Assembly: GCF_029714285.1 (NCBI RefSeq) | Contig: NZ_CP121662.1 | Location: 1,426,001-1,490,000 of the forward strand | Direction of reading: 5' to 3' | Length of the DNA stretch: 64,000 nt | From: Rhizobium sp. CB3090 | GTDB taxonomy: Bacteria; Pseudomonadota; Alphaproteobacteria; Rhizobiales; Rhizobiaceae | Part shown: one piece after another, positions 36,152-46,542 of the stretch | Numbering within the stretch: the stretch's first letter is position 1 | How the letters are laid out: each line of letters opens with the position of its first letter | Notes under the pieces: generated by a model | What the model was told of the DNA's origin: nothing | The model's input: only the letters and a program-made list of their open reading frames with translations | Databases searched by the model: none | Program-made: the position numbers and the translations under genes

Positions 36152-37285
36152 ATGTTGAAGCCCTTTTTGACGACTGCCGCTGCCCTTCTTCTCGGTTCCG
36201 TTGCCGCCCGCGCCGCCGATATCGGCATGGCGATCGACGTTCCCTGCCCCTTTGGCGACTGCAAGGCGGATATAAGCCTCTCCTATCTCGGCGAATACGA
36301 CATTCCGACCGGGTTCATGGAAAACGGCGTCGAAGTCGGTGGGCTCTCCGGCATCGATTTCGATCCTTCGACCGGCCATTATGTCTCCATCAGTGATGAC
36401 CGTTCCGAAAAGGCGCCGGCGCGCTTCTACGATCTCGACATCGATGTCAGCGCCGCTGGTCTGAAGGGCGTGACGGTTCTGGATCATGTGACGCTGAAGG
36501 ATAAGAACGGCCAGCCTTTCGTTTTTCGCACGGTGGATTCGGAGTCGATCCGCGTCGGCAAGGACGGCATCTACTGGAGCAGTGAAGGCGATGGCAAGGC
36601 GCTGCTGCCGCCTTTCGTGCGGGTTGCCAATCGCGACGGCAGCTTCGTACGCGAACTGCCGCTGCCGCCAGGCTTTGCACCGACCGCCGACAAGAGCTCC
36701 GGCATCCGCGACAACCTCGCTTTCGAGGGGCTGACCTTTCTCGCCGGTGGTGATCTTCTTGTCGGCATGGAATCCGCGCTCTATCAGGACGGACCGATGA
36801 CGACGCTGACCAACGGCGCGCTTGCCCGTTTGATCCGCTACGATGCTGCTACGGGTGAGCAAAAGGCACAGTACGCCTATCCGGTCTCGCCGATCCCGCA
36901 GGCGGCCGCCAAACCCGGCGGCTGGAATGATTTCGGCATGTCGGAAATTCTGGCATTGGATGATCGGCACGCGCTGTCGATCGAGCGCGGCTATGCGCAG
37001 GATGTCGGCAATTCGGTCGTCATCAATATGTTCGATCTCGATGGCGCGACCGATGTCTCGAACATTCCATCCCTGATCAAGACCGATCAGCGCATCGTGC
37101 CGGTTCGCAAGACTGAGGTCATGGATTTGCGCGCGCTCGGCCTTGCCCCTGACAACATCGAAGGCGTCACCTTCGGCAAGGCGAAAGACGGTACGGATGT
37201 GCTGGTCTTCGTTGCCGACAACAACTTCAATCCGACGCAGAAAACGCAGTTTTTTGCCTTCAAGGTCATCCACCGGCCGCGATAA
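36152..37285 (+). CDS. Exported phytase-like esterase
   Basis: 377 residues with a signal peptide (about 1-22; LLLGSVAARA). The mature part looks like the phytase-like beta-propeller domain (esterase-like activity of phytase, PF13449): GGLSGIDFDPSTGHYVSISDDR near the start, then SESIRVGKDGIYWSSEGD and FEGLTFLAGGDLLVG. Members act in the periplasm on organophosphates; substrate here unknown. No phosphate-starvation box was recognised. Confidence 0.82.
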   Translation: MLKPFLTTAAALLLGSVAARAADIGMAIDVPCPFGDCKADISLSYLGEYDIPTGFMENGVEVGGLSGIDFDPSTGHYVSISDDRSEKAPARFYDLDIDVSAAGLKGVTVLDHVTLKDKNGQPFVFRTVDSESIRVGKDGIYWSSEGDGKALLPPFVRVANRDGSFVRELPLPPGFAPTADKSSGIRDNLAFEGLTFLAGGDLLVGMESALYQDGPMTTLTNGALARLIRYDAATGEQKAQYAYPVSPIPQAAAKPGGWNDFGMSEILALDDRHALSIERGYAQDVGNSVVINMFDLDGATDVSNIPSLIKTDQRIVPVRKTEVMDLRALGLAPDNIEGVTFGKAKDGTDVLVFVADNNFNPTQKTQFFAFKVIHRPR

Positions 37286-37425
37286 TCGGGGCGTCTATTC
37301 TCGCACCGGTAGTCGTCCGGTTGTCATGGCGACGGATTATATGGGCTTTCAGGTGATGGCCCTTGAAACAGCCTAGATCATACCCCATAACCGGTTGATC
37401 TAATAAAAAGAGTGAAGCAAGTCCG

Positions 37426-38604
37426 GTGGGTGTATTCGAACGTCATAAGCCAAGGGAGCCGCGCTGGCTCGGCCCAAGCGCGCCCGCGCGCATGGCCCTT
37501 ATTCCGTCGATTTCGGCGGCGCGTTGGCTGCTGATCCTGATTGCCGCCGCCGGTATCTATTTCTTCTACGGTTTTCTCGTTCCGGTGCTGGCCGCGGCCG
37601 TGATCGGTTTCGCCACCTGGCCGCTTTATAGCGACCTCGTGCGCCGCACCAACGGCAATACGACGCTTGCGGCAACCATTGCCATCGCCTTTATCGTCAC
37701 CTTCCTGGTGTTGCCGATTGTGCTCTCGGCTATCTATATGGTCGGTGAAGTCCGCGAATGGTTTGCCTGGGCCGTCCATGTCAACCGCGACGGCGCCCCG
37801 CCGCCACAGTGGATACTGGCGCTGCCGATCGTCGGTTCCTGGCTTGGCGATCAATGGACGCAATATGTCGGCAGCCCCGGTTCCATTGGCGAGTTGGCAC
37901 AGCTCGTCAGCGGCGCCCACATCGGCAATATCTACCGGGCGGTGCTTGCCGCCGGCGGCGGCGCCTTCCATGTCGTGCTGACGTTGCTGTTCATGCTGAT
38001 CGCCCTGTTCTTCATCTATCGAGATGGAGCCAGCTTCGTGCGTCAGGTCGATCTTCTGGGCGAACGTATCCTGCCGAATCGCTGGGAGCGCATTTCTCGC
38101 GTGGTACCGGCGACCATCAGCTCCACGGTCATGGGCATGACACTGATCGCCATCGGTGAAGGCGTGGTGCTGGGCGTCGCATATTGGATCGCAGGCGCGC
38201 CATCGGCAGTCACCCTCGGCGTTCTGACCGGGGTCATGGCGCTCGTGCCCGGCGGCGCGCCGCTCTCCATGTCGCTGGTTTCCATCTATCTGCTTGCGAG
38301 CGGCTCCCCTTGGGCCGGCGCCGGGCTGTTCATCTGGGGGACGGTCGAACTCTTCATCGTCGACAAGACGCTGCGGCCGAAGCTCGTCGGCGGCCCGATC
38401 AAGCTGCCTTTCCTGCCGACCTTTTTCGGACTTGTCGGCGGCGTCAAGACCATGGGGTTCCTCGGCCTGTTCATCGGTCCAGTCCTCATGGCCATTATCG
38501 TCGCCATCTGGCGGGAGTGGATTCGCGAGGCGGAACTGAGCGAGGAACACCACGCTCAGGAGCCGGAGCTGCAGTTGCGTATCCGGGACGGTTCGGACGG
38601 CTGA
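37426..38604 (+). CDS. AI-2E/PerM-family membrane transporter
   Basis: 392 residues, eight membrane segments, from a GTG at 37426 preceded by GAAGCAAG; an ATG at 37492 would shorten it by 22 residues. Signs of the family are the FFIYRDG stretch mid-protein and the C-terminal LVPGGAPLSM, GSPWAGAGLFIWGTVE and LIGPVLMAI-like segments. PerM-type proteins have been linked to sodium/proton antiport or signalling-molecule export, but the substrate of this branch is not established. Confidence 0.87.
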   Translation: MGVFERHKPREPRWLGPSAPARMALIPSISAARWLLILIAAAGIYFFYGFLVPVLAAAVIGFATWPLYSDLVRRTNGNTTLAATIAIAFIVTFLVLPIVLSAIYMVGEVREWFAWAVHVNRDGAPPPQWILALPIVGSWLGDQWTQYVGSPGSIGELAQLVSGAHIGNIYRAVLAAGGGAFHVVLTLLFMLIALFFIYRDGASFVRQVDLLGERILPNRWERISRVVPATISSTVMGMTLIAIGEGVVLGVAYWIAGAPSAVTLGVLTGVMALVPGGAPLSMSLVSIYLLASGSPWAGAGLFIWGTVELFIVDKTLRPKLVGGPIKLPFLPTFFGLVGGVKTMGFLGLFIGPVLMAIIVAIWREWIREAELSEEHHAQEPELQLRIRDGSDG

Positions 38605-38619
38605 TGAGACGCCGTGCGG

Positions 38620-38664
38620 TCATTAGAACGCACAAAGGGCGCTCTAATCTTTTGAATCCAGAGC
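38620..38664. repeat. Likely rhizobial intergenic repeat between convergent genes
   Basis: The stretch after the permease stop, TTAGAACGCACAAAGGGC then GCTCTAATCTTTTGAATCCAGAGC, has GCTCT (38641-38645)/AGAGC (38660-38664) arms. It resembles a short element common in rhizobial intergenic DNA. It fills the 69-base gap between convergent genes. Recognition is from memory. Confidence 0.45.
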
Positions 38665-38673
38665 TTCTCACCC

Positions 38674-39132
38674 TTACGGAAGCATCTTCTCCATGAACAG
38701 GCTGAGCGGATCGGGCTCGTAGCTGCCGAATGGTCCGATCTCGATGTAACCGAACTTGCGGTAGAGGCCGATTGCCTCCGGCTGATATATGCCGGTTTCG
38801 AGCCGTAGCGCCGTCAGCTTTCTTTCCGTCGCTTTCTCTTCCAGTGCGTTCATCAGCATCTGTGCAACCCTGCGTCCCCTGGCAAGCGGATCGACAAACA
38901 TGCGCTTGATCTCCGCAGTACCATCCCCTTCCTCGACCAGCGCGCAACAGCCGACCGCATCGCCATCGAGCCGCGCGACCCAGAAGGTCACTTCGGGCCT
39001 CTCGAGCGCGTCCAGATCGAGCATGTGGTTGCTCTCCGGCGGATAAAGCGATTGCACATAGGCATTGGACATATCGAGGAGGCGGACAACGCCATCCTGA
39101 CGTGGTGATTCAACAGTTATGGTCGGTGACAA
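38674..39132 (-). CDS. GNAT-family N-acetyltransferase
   Basis: 152 residues from a TTG at 39132, chosen because family members begin with a similar short strand (SPTITVESPRQDGVVRLL). The next in-frame start upstream (also TTG, 39180) overlaps the preceding gene. Motif A is DPLARGRRVAQMLM (acetyl-CoA pyrophosphate loop) and the fold ends with GLYRKFGYIEIGPFG. Substrate unknown. Upstream the DUF2336 gene is on the same strand and nearly contiguous. Confidence 0.85.
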   Translation of the reverse strand: MSPTITVESPRQDGVVRLLDMSNAYVQSLYPPESNHMLDLDALERPEVTFWVARLDGDAVGCCALVEEGDGTAEIKRMFVDPLARGRRVAQMLMNALEEKATERKLTALRLETGIYQPEAIGLYRKFGYIEIGPFGSYEPDPLSLFMEKMLP

Positions 39133-39166
39133 GGTAGATTCCCAAAGCTTCAAAAGCCGATGCGTA

Positions 39167-40306
39167 TCACGCCGCGGCAAGAGCCGCCAGCGCCGCGAAT
39201 GTCCGCGCCGTCTGCCGGCGTTCGGCGTTGGCGAGCTTCTCGACCATATCGAGCAATTGCATCGCCGCGACAGGTTGCTCTTCTGTAAGTCTGAATTTAC
39301 GCATCAGCCGCTCAGAAACATTTTCCAGCATAGTGCCACCGTTTGCGCACGATGCCTCACGCCAGATCAATGTCGCCTCGACAAAAACAATGCTGATATC
39401 GCGCGCCAAGCCGGCGGATTCATAAAGCGCACGAACGGCATAGATGCGGCCGGTGGAAAGGATGGAGCGCACGCGCCGCTCGTCGCAGCCCGAAAGGTTG
39501 GTGATCGCGCCGGCGAAGAAGTCCACCTTGCCGGAGCAAAGCGCATGCATCAGGAACGCCGGTGTCAACCAGCCGGACTGTCGCAGATGCTCGACCAGAT
39601 CGGGAATGTCCTCATGCTGAACCGTGCCGGCGATGGAAACCGTAGCTGCCTCGCTGGCCTCACGGGTAATATGCTGAAGCCTGCCCGCGCCGATCGTAGC
39701 TTGAATAAGGCTTGAGCCAGTAAGTGCCTCGCTCACATGTCGCATCAGCAGGTGACGCACATCGGACGGCAGCGCGTCTCGATCAAGAAGCAGCCCACGT
39801 ATGTCGGCCTGATCGCCAAGGCGCTCGGCGATCCGCTTCAGCGAGACGCGCGACAGCGAAGCGCCCTCGTTTTCCAACAGGCAAAGGATTTCCGTCTCAC
39901 CGCCCATTTCGGCGAGTGCTGCCGAAACTGACCGTGATACTCGTCCGCGCGATGCTATCAAGACGCGTGTCACATTGCTGCCGCGTAGCGCAAGGTCGAC
40001 GAGATCGGCATCGGTAAACACCGGTGAAAAAAGAACGACCTGCCCTGCGATCTCCGGCTGATCCTCAGCCAGCGACAGGATGATATTGCGCGGCGCATCC
40101 GGCGAACGCGCGACTGCTTCGGCCAGCGACAGGCGCACGCGCGGCGACGGATCATCGAGCAGATAGATCATCGCCATCTCGGCCGCGGCACGCTCTTCCC
40201 GCGGCATCTCCGACTGCAGATAGGCGCGCCCGAGCGCATTGGCTGCCCTCGCCCTACCCTCTGCCTTGGCGGTCTCTGCCCAGCGAAGAAATGCTTCTAT
40301 GATCAC
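39167..40306 (-). CDS. DUF2336 protein (helical repeats)
   Basis: 379 residues, almost entirely helical with HEAT-like hairpins (for example DDPSPRVRLSLAEAVARSPDAPR) and a C-terminal Ala-rich tail. The pattern matches DUF2336, found in alphaproteobacteria and without an established function; members have been associated with stress or cell-cycle control only by context. It precedes the acetyltransferase on the same strand. No signal peptide or membrane segment. Confidence 0.75.
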   Translation of the reverse strand: MIIEAFLRWAETAKAEGRARAANALGRAYLQSEMPREERAAAEMAMIYLLDDPSPRVRLSLAEAVARSPDAPRNIILSLAEDQPEIAGQVVLFSPVFTDADLVDLALRGSNVTRVLIASRGRVSRSVSAALAEMGGETEILCLLENEGASLSRVSLKRIAERLGDQADIRGLLLDRDALPSDVRHLLMRHVSEALTGSSLIQATIGAGRLQHITREASEAATVSIAGTVQHEDIPDLVEHLRQSGWLTPAFLMHALCSGKVDFFAGAITNLSGCDERRVRSILSTGRIYAVRALYESAGLARDISIVFVEATLIWREASCANGGTMLENVSERLMRKFRLTEEQPVAAMQLLDMVEKLANAERRQTARTFAALAALAAA

Positions 40307-40433
40307 CTAACGCCCCGATACCGGCGGGACGATTCCCGACCCGCGAACTCATATCGAACACGTTAGCGACGAAAGGTTTACGGGCCGTTTACCTTATTTA
40401 TTAACCACTAATGCGAGGCAAAAGGCGTCGATG

Positions 40434-41042
40434 TCACGGCGCTTTTGGCCGCAGCAGTTCGAAGACATCGCTGCCTTCGCTATAATCCATGTAGCCCATG
40501 CGCGCGACGGGCCGCGCGAGAGCCATGTCGAGCCGACCGTCGCGAATGATCGCCTCGTCGATATGGATGCCGATGACCTGGCCGAAGACCATGACATTTT
40601 CCGATGGCTCGCCATCGAGGCCCTTAGGCTGCATGATCTCGGTCACCCGGCATTCGAGGACCGCAAAAGCCTCGCCGACATAAGGCGCATCGACCAACTT
40701 GCCGGGCTTTGCCGTCAGTCCGGCCAGTTCGAACTCGTTGACGCCGTAGGCGACGGCGATCGAGGAATGATTCATCTTCTCCACGATATGGCGGCTGACG
40801 AGGTTGGCGGTGAAAACGCCTGTTTCCTCGACATTGCGCACGCTGTCCTTTCGGCCGGCAGAAGAGAACATCACCAGCTTCGGCCGGTCGCTGACCGCAT
40901 TGAAAAAGGAATAAGGGGACAGATTCAGCGAGCCGTCTCTGCCCTTGCTGCCGATCCAGCCGATCGGCCGTGGCGCGACGATAGCCTTGAATGGGTCATG
41001 CGCCAGGCCATGCCGGTTGGTGTCCGTCGTGTAGAACATCAT
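40434..41042 (-). CDS. Flavin reductase-family protein
   Basis: 202 residues with the FMN-binding split-barrel pattern ([38 protein letters not shown]). Such proteins reduce flavin with NAD(P)H for a partner oxygenase or bind FMN. The start overlaps the nitroreductase stop by 4 bases (ATGA), so the two are translationally coupled and probably work in related flavin chemistry. Confidence 0.9.
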   Translation of the reverse strand: MMFYTTDTNRHGLAHDPFKAIVAPRPIGWIGSKGRDGSLNLSPYSFFNAVSDRPKLVMFSSAGRKDSVRNVEETGVFTANLVSRHIVEKMNHSSIAVAYGVNEFELAGLTAKPGKLVDAPYVGEAFAVLECRVTEIMQPKGLDGEPSENVMVFGQVIGIHIDEAIIRDGRLDMALARPVARMGYMDYSEGSDVFELLRPKAP

Positions 41043-41626
41043 GCTTCCTCGCCGCCGACCCAGGTCACGGTCTCCGTCAGTTCCGGGCGTGGGCGTTCGG
41101 TGGATGGGAAGTTGGAGGAACCGATATGGATGAAGCCGGCTACCTTTTCGCCCGGCTGGACGCCGAGCAGCGGATAGGCACGCTCGTCATAGGCGAACCA
41201 CTCAGTCAGCCAGTTCGAAACCCAGCCATGCGCATTGGCCGCGATCAACAGGTTGAGGCAAAGAGCGCCCACCGACATCAACTGTTCCCATTCCGGGATT
41301 TTGAAATGCGGTCCCGCCTTGCTCACGACGGCAATGACAACAGGCGCGCGGGTGAAACGCGTGCGCTCGACCTGGATCATCTCTTCGGACAGGTTCGGCT
41401 TGACTTCCAGTGCTAGCTTCAACAGCTCCTCGCCGATTCGCGCGCGCTCCTCACCGCGATAGACTATGAAGCGCCAAGGTGCGAGCTTGCCGTGATCCGG
41501 CACGCGCGAAGCGAGCCGCAGAATATTTTCGATTTCGGCTTTGTCCGGGCCGGGTTCCATCATTTGAAATGCGGGAATGGATCGGCGCACCGCCAGATAA
41601 TCGACCAGCTTGATATCGGTTTTCAT
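41039..41626 (-). CDS. Nitroreductase-family protein
   Basis: 195 residues from the ATG at 41626 ([21 protein letters not shown]). Longer upstream extensions are low-quality and overlap the divergent gene. FMN-binding signs are RRSIP near the N-terminus and the Gly-rich [16 protein letters not shown] segment. The family reduces quinones, nitro compounds or chlorites with NAD(P)H. Coupled by overlap to the flavin reductase gene downstream. Confidence 0.9.
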   Translation of the reverse strand: MKTDIKLVDYLAVRRSIPAFQMMEPGPDKAEIENILRLASRVPDHGKLAPWRFIVYRGEERARIGEELLKLALEVKPNLSEEMIQVERTRFTRAPVVIAVVSKAGPHFKIPEWEQLMSVGALCLNLLIAANAHGWVSNWLTEWFAYDERAYPLLGVQPGEKVAGFIHIGSSNFPSTERPRPELTETVTWVGGEEA

Positions 41627-41735
41627 CGATTGATTGCTTTCATTTTCATGCGCGAGAGGAAGTGGGTCTTGAATTTGCCACTCCGTTGGTCTTGAAGTGG
41701 CCTGTGTTTTACCGGAAGTCAACGGTTGGGAATTC

Positions 41736-42866
41736 ATGTCAGGCATTTCATCCGCTCGCCGATTGGGCACGGCGTTCGCAATGCTCGCGAGCCTGAGTAC
41801 CGTTGCTTCGGCGCAAAATGCCTTCCAGGAATTCAAGCAGCTCGACGGCAGCGTGAAGATGCCGAAGCTCAACGCCTTTGTAGCGCCGGGCGGCGAAAAT
41901 TCGTCCAGTCAATCGCTGCGCGATGTCTCGCTCGAGGCTAAGCTGGCCTCAGACGGTGGCCCGCAATTGCAGGGTCTTTCCTGGTATGTCTTCAGCCCCT
42001 TTGCCGGCGCCGACGGCAAGCTGCCGCTGGTTGCAAGCTCGAAAGGCGGCTCCGCCTCTTTCCATCTCCTTCCCGGCGACTATTTCGTCAACGTCTCCTT
42101 CGGCCGTGCCGGCGTCACCAAGAAATTGACCGTGCCGGAAAGCGGCGTGCTGCAAAAGCAGATCATGGTGCTTGACGCCGGTGGCATGGTGCTGAATGCC
42201 GTCTCCGGCTCCGACGTGCGCATTCCCCCGGATGAGCTGAGTTTTTCGATCTATTCCAACGATGCGAAGGAAGACGGCGAGCGCGGTCTTGTCATGTCCG
42301 ATGTCAAGCCGAACACGCTGGTCGGCCTCAGCGCCGGCACCTATCACGTCGTCTCCGAATACGGTGCCGTCAACGCCGTCATCCGGGCCGACATCCAGGT
42401 GGAAGCCGGCAAGGTGACCGAAGCGACGATTCAGCACAAGGCAGCGAAGATTACTTTCAAGCTGGTATCGGACAAAGGCGGCGAGGCGATCGCCGATACG
42501 GCCTGGTCGATCCTGACCTCTGCCGGCGATATCGTCGGCGAAAGCCTCAGCGCTTTCCCCGCCATGGTGCTCGCGGAAGGCCAATATACGGCCATTGCCC
42601 GCAACAAGGACAAGATCTATCAGCGCGACTTCACCGTCGCAGCCGGCAAGAACACCGATGTCGAAGTGCTGATGAAGGAACAGCAACCGCAAGACGCCAA
42701 TGATCAGCAACAGCCCGCGCAACAGATTCCGGTTCCGTCACCACAGGTACAGCAAAACCAAACCCCGCAGACGCAACCGGCCGCCTCGGGCCAGCAGCGC
42801 CCCTTGCCAACCTATGAGCAATTGGCCCCGTCATCTGGCGGCGACGAAGGCGAGAGCATGGACTGA
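41736..42866 (+). CDS. Exported hypothetical protein with beta-sandwich-like repeats
   Basis: 376 residues from the ATG at 41736, with a signal peptide (about 1-27; cleavage near VASAQ-N). Three or so consecutive beta-rich stretches of roughly 80-100 residues (each with a [12 protein letters not shown] or [17 protein letters not shown] turn) recall carboxypeptidase-regulatory or PEGA-like domains. A Gln/Pro-rich disordered tail follows (about 315-376). Periplasmic or surface location is likely. No function assigned. Confidence 0.7.
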   Translation: MSGISSARRLGTAFAMLASLSTVASAQNAFQEFKQLDGSVKMPKLNAFVAPGGENSSSQSLRDVSLEAKLASDGGPQLQGLSWYVFSPFAGADGKLPLVASSKGGSASFHLLPGDYFVNVSFGRAGVTKKLTVPESGVLQKQIMVLDAGGMVLNAVSGSDVRIPPDELSFSIYSNDAKEDGERGLVMSDVKPNTLVGLSAGTYHVVSEYGAVNAVIRADIQVEAGKVTEATIQHKAAKITFKLVSDKGGEAIADTAWSILTSAGDIVGESLSAFPAMVLAEGQYTAIARNKDKIYQRDFTVAAGKNTDVEVLMKEQQPQDANDQQQPAQQIPVPSPQVQQNQTPQTQPAASGQQRPLPTYEQLAPSSGGDEGESMD

Positions 42867-42904
42867 GGGCGAGATAGGCTCCGAATTTATGTCGGCGGCC
42901 TTCG

Positions 42905-43744
42905 CTATACGGCCCTCTTTCGCACCGCCCGCCTCGGAGGCGCCATGGAAAATACCGCGCTGTAGAGCTTTAACAACAGATCCTTGCGGTCGTTGCCTTC
43001 GCTGAGTGCCTCCCAGGTCATCAGCCTGCCGACATGGGCTGTGATGGTGCTGCCGGAAAGACGGCGGAATTCGCGGATCAGCAGGGAAAGACGCAGCGTC
43101 AGCGAAACACGGCTGGCGAGATGAAACAACCGGCCGTTTTGCCCTTCGAAATAGATGGGAATGACGCTGGCGCGCGCCGATTGAATGAGTTTTGCCGGAA
43201 AAATTTTCCACGGCAGGTCCTCGGCGCGGCCGAAGCCCTTCTTGGCCGTCGCGACACCGCCGGCCGGAAAAACGATGATCGTCGTGCCTTCCTTGAGCAG
43301 GCGAACGGCCTCGTGGCGCGTCTTCATGTTGATCGCCATTGCCTCCTTGGTTTCCTCGAAGGAAACCGGCAGCGAATAATCGGCCATCTCAGGCACTTTC
43401 AGCAATTCGTTGTGTATCAGCACCTTGAAGGGTCTGCCGAGCTGCTCGGCCAGCGCCAGGATTGCGATGCCGTCGCCGATGCCGAACGGATGATTGGCGA
43501 CGATGACGATCGGCGCATCCGGAATCTCCGGCAGCGGCCACTCGCCCTTGGCAACCAGGCTCACATCGATGAGATCGAGCATCTTGCCGAAGACACGTTC
43601 GCTCTTGCCGACAATATCGCTGCGCCAGATGTCATAAAGCCGGGCATAACGATCACGTCCCGACAGGCCTTCGATGGAGCGGATGAACCAGCGCTTGATG
43701 CGCGTATCCCGTTCATTGGCGTAGGATAATTCTTTGAAATCCAA
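42905..43744 (-). CDS. Lysophospholipid acyltransferase (PlsC-like)
   Basis: 279 residues. The acyltransferase signature appears as VANHPFGIGDG, with five rather than four residues between His and Asp, a form known from a hemolysin-associated branch of the family. FPAGGVATAKKGFGRA supplies the glycerophosphate-binding block. It should acylate lysophosphatidate or a lyso-lipid; ornithine-lipid OlsA-type activity is possible. No olsB neighbour is seen. Confidence 0.85.
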   Translation of the reverse strand: MDFKELSYANERDTRIKRWFIRSIEGLSGRDRYARLYDIWRSDIVGKSERVFGKMLDLIDVSLVAKGEWPLPEIPDAPIVIVANHPFGIGDGIAILALAEQLGRPFKVLIHNELLKVPEMADYSLPVSFEETKEAMAINMKTRHEAVRLLKEGTTIIVFPAGGVATAKKGFGRAEDLPWKIFPAKLIQSARASVIPIYFEGQNGRLFHLASRVSLTLRLSLLIREFRRLSGSTITAHVGRLMTWEALSEGNDRKDLLLKLYSAVFSMAPPRRAVRKRAV

Positions 43745-43844
43745 ATCCGCGACGGGCTGCCCCGCTCCTCAAACCAATTGCGCCAATGTTGGGCAGCAAC
43801 CGGCGCAACGCTCTGATTCAAATATATATTAAAGTTTCATGTCA

Positions 43845-43881
43845 GTTGTCTGACGGCTCTTTGAGAGGGCCGTCAGACAAC
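43845..43881. terminator. Strong hairpin following thrS
   Basis: GTTGTCTGACGGC (43845-43857) and GCCGTCAGACAAC (43869-43881) form a perfect 13-base stem starting 8 bases past the thrS stop. On the minus strand it is followed by TGACATGAAACTTT, only a weak T-run. Confidence 0.7.
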
Positions 43882-43889
43882 ATCTGATA

Positions 43890-45878
43890 TCAAGCGGCTT
43901 TGGAACGCTTGGCTTCACGCTTGCGCAGGATATCCGGCGGCGTGGCTTCGAGTGCAAGCGAGGCGATGGCCTCATCGAGCGACATCGCCGTCTGCGCCTG
44001 GCTGCCGAGGCGGCGGATGTTGACCGAACGCTCTTCGGCTTCCTTCTTGCCGCAGACGATGATGACCGGAACCTTCGTCACCGAATGCTCGCGGATCTTG
44101 TAGTTGATCTTTTCGTTGCGGAAATCGGTCTCGACATCGAGCCCGGCTTCGCGCAGCGCTTCAGCAACCTCGTTGCCATATTCGTCGGCTTCCGAGGTGA
44201 TGGTTGCCACCACCACCTGCAGCGGCGACACCCAGAGGGGCATATGGCCGGCGAAATTCTCGATCAGGATACCGAGGAAGCGTTCCATCGAACCGCAGAT
44301 GGCGCGATGGATCATCACCGGCTGCGTCTTTTCGGAATGCTGGTCGATATAGAAGGCGCCGAAGCGTTCCGGCAGGTTGAAGTCGACCTGCGTCGTGCCG
44401 CATTGCCATTCACGGCCGATGGCGTCCTTCAGCGTGTATTCGAACTTCGGGCCATAGAACGCGCCCTCGCCCGGCAGAATGCCGGTCTTGATGCGTCCTT
44501 CGGACTGTGCCTCGATGGTCTTCAGCACGTCCATCATCACGCTTTCGGCCCGGTCCCAGAGATCGTCAGAGCCGACGCGCTTATCCGGGCGGGTCGAGAG
44601 CTTGACGACAATCTCCTTGAAGCCGAAATCCTCGTAGACCGACAGGATGAGATCGTTGATCTTCAGGCATTCAGCCGCCATCTGCTCGTCCGTGCAGAAG
44701 ATGTGCGCGTCGTCCTGCGTAAAGCCGCGCACGCGCATCAGCCCGTGCAAAGCGCCCGAAGGCTCGTAGCGATGCACTGCACCGAATTCCGCAAGCCGGA
44801 TCGGTAGTTCGCGGTAAGACTTCAGGCCATGCTTGAAGATCTGGATATGGCCGGGGCAGTTCATCGGCTTCAGCGCGAAGACGCGATCGTCATCGGTCTC
44901 GTCGCCAGCGACGGTGACCTTGAACATGTTATCGCGATACCAGCCCCAGTGACCGGAAGTCTCCCAAAGCGACTTGTCGAGCACTTGCGGCGCGTTGACT
45001 TCCTGATAGTCGCCCTGCAGCCGCCGACGCATATAGGACACCAGCGTCTGGAACATGCGCCAGCCCTTGCCGTGCCAAAAGACGACGCCGGGGCCTTCTT
45101 CCTGGAAGTGGAACAAGTCCATTTCGCGACCGAGACGGCGGTGATCGCGCTTCTCCGCTTCGGCGAGGATGTGCAGGTAGTTATCGAGATCGGCTTGTTC
45201 GGCGAAGGCCGTGCCATAGATGCGGGTCAGCATCGGATTGTTGCTGTCGCCGCGCCAATAGGCGCCAGCCACCTTCATCAGCTTGAAGGCCGAGCCGATC
45301 TGGCCGGTGGAGGCCATGTGCGGTCCACGGCAAAGATCGAACCAATCACCTTGGTAATAGATCTTGAGGTCCTGCCCTTCCGGAATGGCATCGACAAGTT
45401 CGACCTTGTAGCGTTCGCCCTTTGCAGCGAAGACTTCCTTTGCCTTCTCGCGCGACCAGATCTGCTTGGTGAACGACGCATTGCGCTGGATGATCTCGCG
45501 CATCTTCTTCTCGATGACCGGCAGGTCGTCGGGCGTGAAGGGTTCGTTCTTGGCAAAGTCGTAGTAGAAGCCGTTTTCGATGACCGGGCCGATGGTTACC
45601 TGCGTGCCGGGCCACAGTTCCTGCACCGCCTCCGCCATGACGTGCGCCGCATCGTGCCGGATCAGTTCCAGCGCGCGGTCGTCATTGCGAGTGATGATCT
45701 CGATCTTGCCTTCGGCCACAGGATCGGAAAGGTCGCGCACGGTACCGTCGATTGCAATGGCGACGGCCTTTTTGGCAAGCGACTTGGAAATGGATTCGGC
45801 GACATCCCGGCCGGTTGCGCCAGCATCGTAGCTGCGTACGGAGCCATCGGGAAATGTCAGGGAAACGGATTGGGACAT
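43890..45878 (-). CDS. thrS: Threonyl-tRNA synthetase
   Basis: 662 residues, full length: TGS domain (1-63), second additional/editing domain (about 70-225; catalytic-looking [11 protein letters not shown]), class II core (about 245-540; motif 2 [19 protein letters not shown], zinc Cys in [10 protein letters not shown]) and anticodon-binding domain (about 545-650). It charges tRNA-Thr. AAGGAG precedes the ATG, and a CCCGC/GCGGG hairpin (45900-45917) lies about 20 bases upstream in the leader. Confidence 0.98.
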   Translation of the reverse strand: MSQSVSLTFPDGSVRSYDAGATGRDVAESISKSLAKKAVAIAIDGTVRDLSDPVAEGKIEIITRNDDRALELIRHDAAHVMAEAVQELWPGTQVTIGPVIENGFYYDFAKNEPFTPDDLPVIEKKMREIIQRNASFTKQIWSREKAKEVFAAKGERYKVELVDAIPEGQDLKIYYQGDWFDLCRGPHMASTGQIGSAFKLMKVAGAYWRGDSNNPMLTRIYGTAFAEQADLDNYLHILAEAEKRDHRRLGREMDLFHFQEEGPGVVFWHGKGWRMFQTLVSYMRRRLQGDYQEVNAPQVLDKSLWETSGHWGWYRDNMFKVTVAGDETDDDRVFALKPMNCPGHIQIFKHGLKSYRELPIRLAEFGAVHRYEPSGALHGLMRVRGFTQDDAHIFCTDEQMAAECLKINDLILSVYEDFGFKEIVVKLSTRPDKRVGSDDLWDRAESVMMDVLKTIEAQSEGRIKTGILPGEGAFYGPKFEYTLKDAIGREWQCGTTQVDFNLPERFGAFYIDQHSEKTQPVMIHRAICGSMERFLGILIENFAGHMPLWVSPLQVVVATITSEADEYGNEVAEALREAGLDVETDFRNEKINYKIREHSVTKVPVIIVCGKKEAEERSVNIRRLGSQAQTAMSLDEAIASLALEATPPDILRKREAKRSKAA

Positions 45879-46007
45879 CGAAAATTCTCCTTGTCCAGTC
45901 CCGCCAACGAATGCGGGTGGTTTTGAAAGATGCGAACTAAGTGAATGCTGACTTATGTTCGCGCGCCTGATAGCCGTATTTCGCCCTCCAGTAAAGGAAA
46001 AGCAGCT

Positions 46008-46538
46008 CTACTCGCCGATCATCTCGGCCAATCCGCGCACCGTGTTCCAGTTGCGCAACGTGCCTGCGCCGAGGCGCCTGGTGGTGAGCGCCGAGAGCAG
46101 ACGGCTTTCGCTCGCCTTGCCGCCAAAATCGATCCACAGGTCGCCGTCGACCACCGCCAGGCGTTCAGGGTCGTGTCTGTATCTGTCGAGGGTTGCTATC
46201 ACCGATGGTTCCAACGTTTTTCGCATGACGCGGACGACCACCTCACTGCCCCTGCCATCGCTGAACGGATTGCCGGCGGCGAGCCTGTGCCATGTCTCCG
46301 CATCGCGGACAATGATATCGACATGCTTGCCAAAAGTCTTCACGAAGCCTGCTTCGAGCTTCGCCTCGATCTCTGCAATTGGTTGCTCGTCAGCCTCGAA
46401 AACGAGATTGCCGGTTGCAACCAGCGTTTTGACGTTGAAAAATCCAATGTCTTCCGCCATTGCCCGCAAATCGCTCATAACGACACGCCGACCGCCGCCG
46501 AGGACGATACTGTGCAGAAGCGCGATGTAGACCGCCAT
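46008..46538 (-). CDS. DUF1697-family protein
   Basis: 176 residues from the ATG at 46538 (MAVYIALLHSIVLGGGRRV), which matches the DUF1697 N-terminus. Longer upstream starts overlap the yidD gene. The central part holds TLVATGNLVFEADEQ. Family function is unknown. It starts 4 bases after yidD, so probably operonic. Confidence 0.88.
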   Translation of the reverse strand: MAVYIALLHSIVLGGGRRVVMSDLRAMAEDIGFFNVKTLVATGNLVFEADEQPIAEIEAKLEAGFVKTFGKHVDIIVRDAETWHRLAAGNPFSDGRGSEVVVRVMRKTLEPSVIATLDRYRHDPERLAVVDGDLWIDFGGKASESRLLSALTTRRLGAGTLRNWNTVRGLAEMIGE

Positions 46539-46542
46539 GCCG

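Noticed and set aside
45900..45917. T-box or ThrS operator in the thrS leader
   Set aside because: Only a short CCCGC/GCGGG hairpin is visible; no T-box sequence or tRNA-like operator was found.
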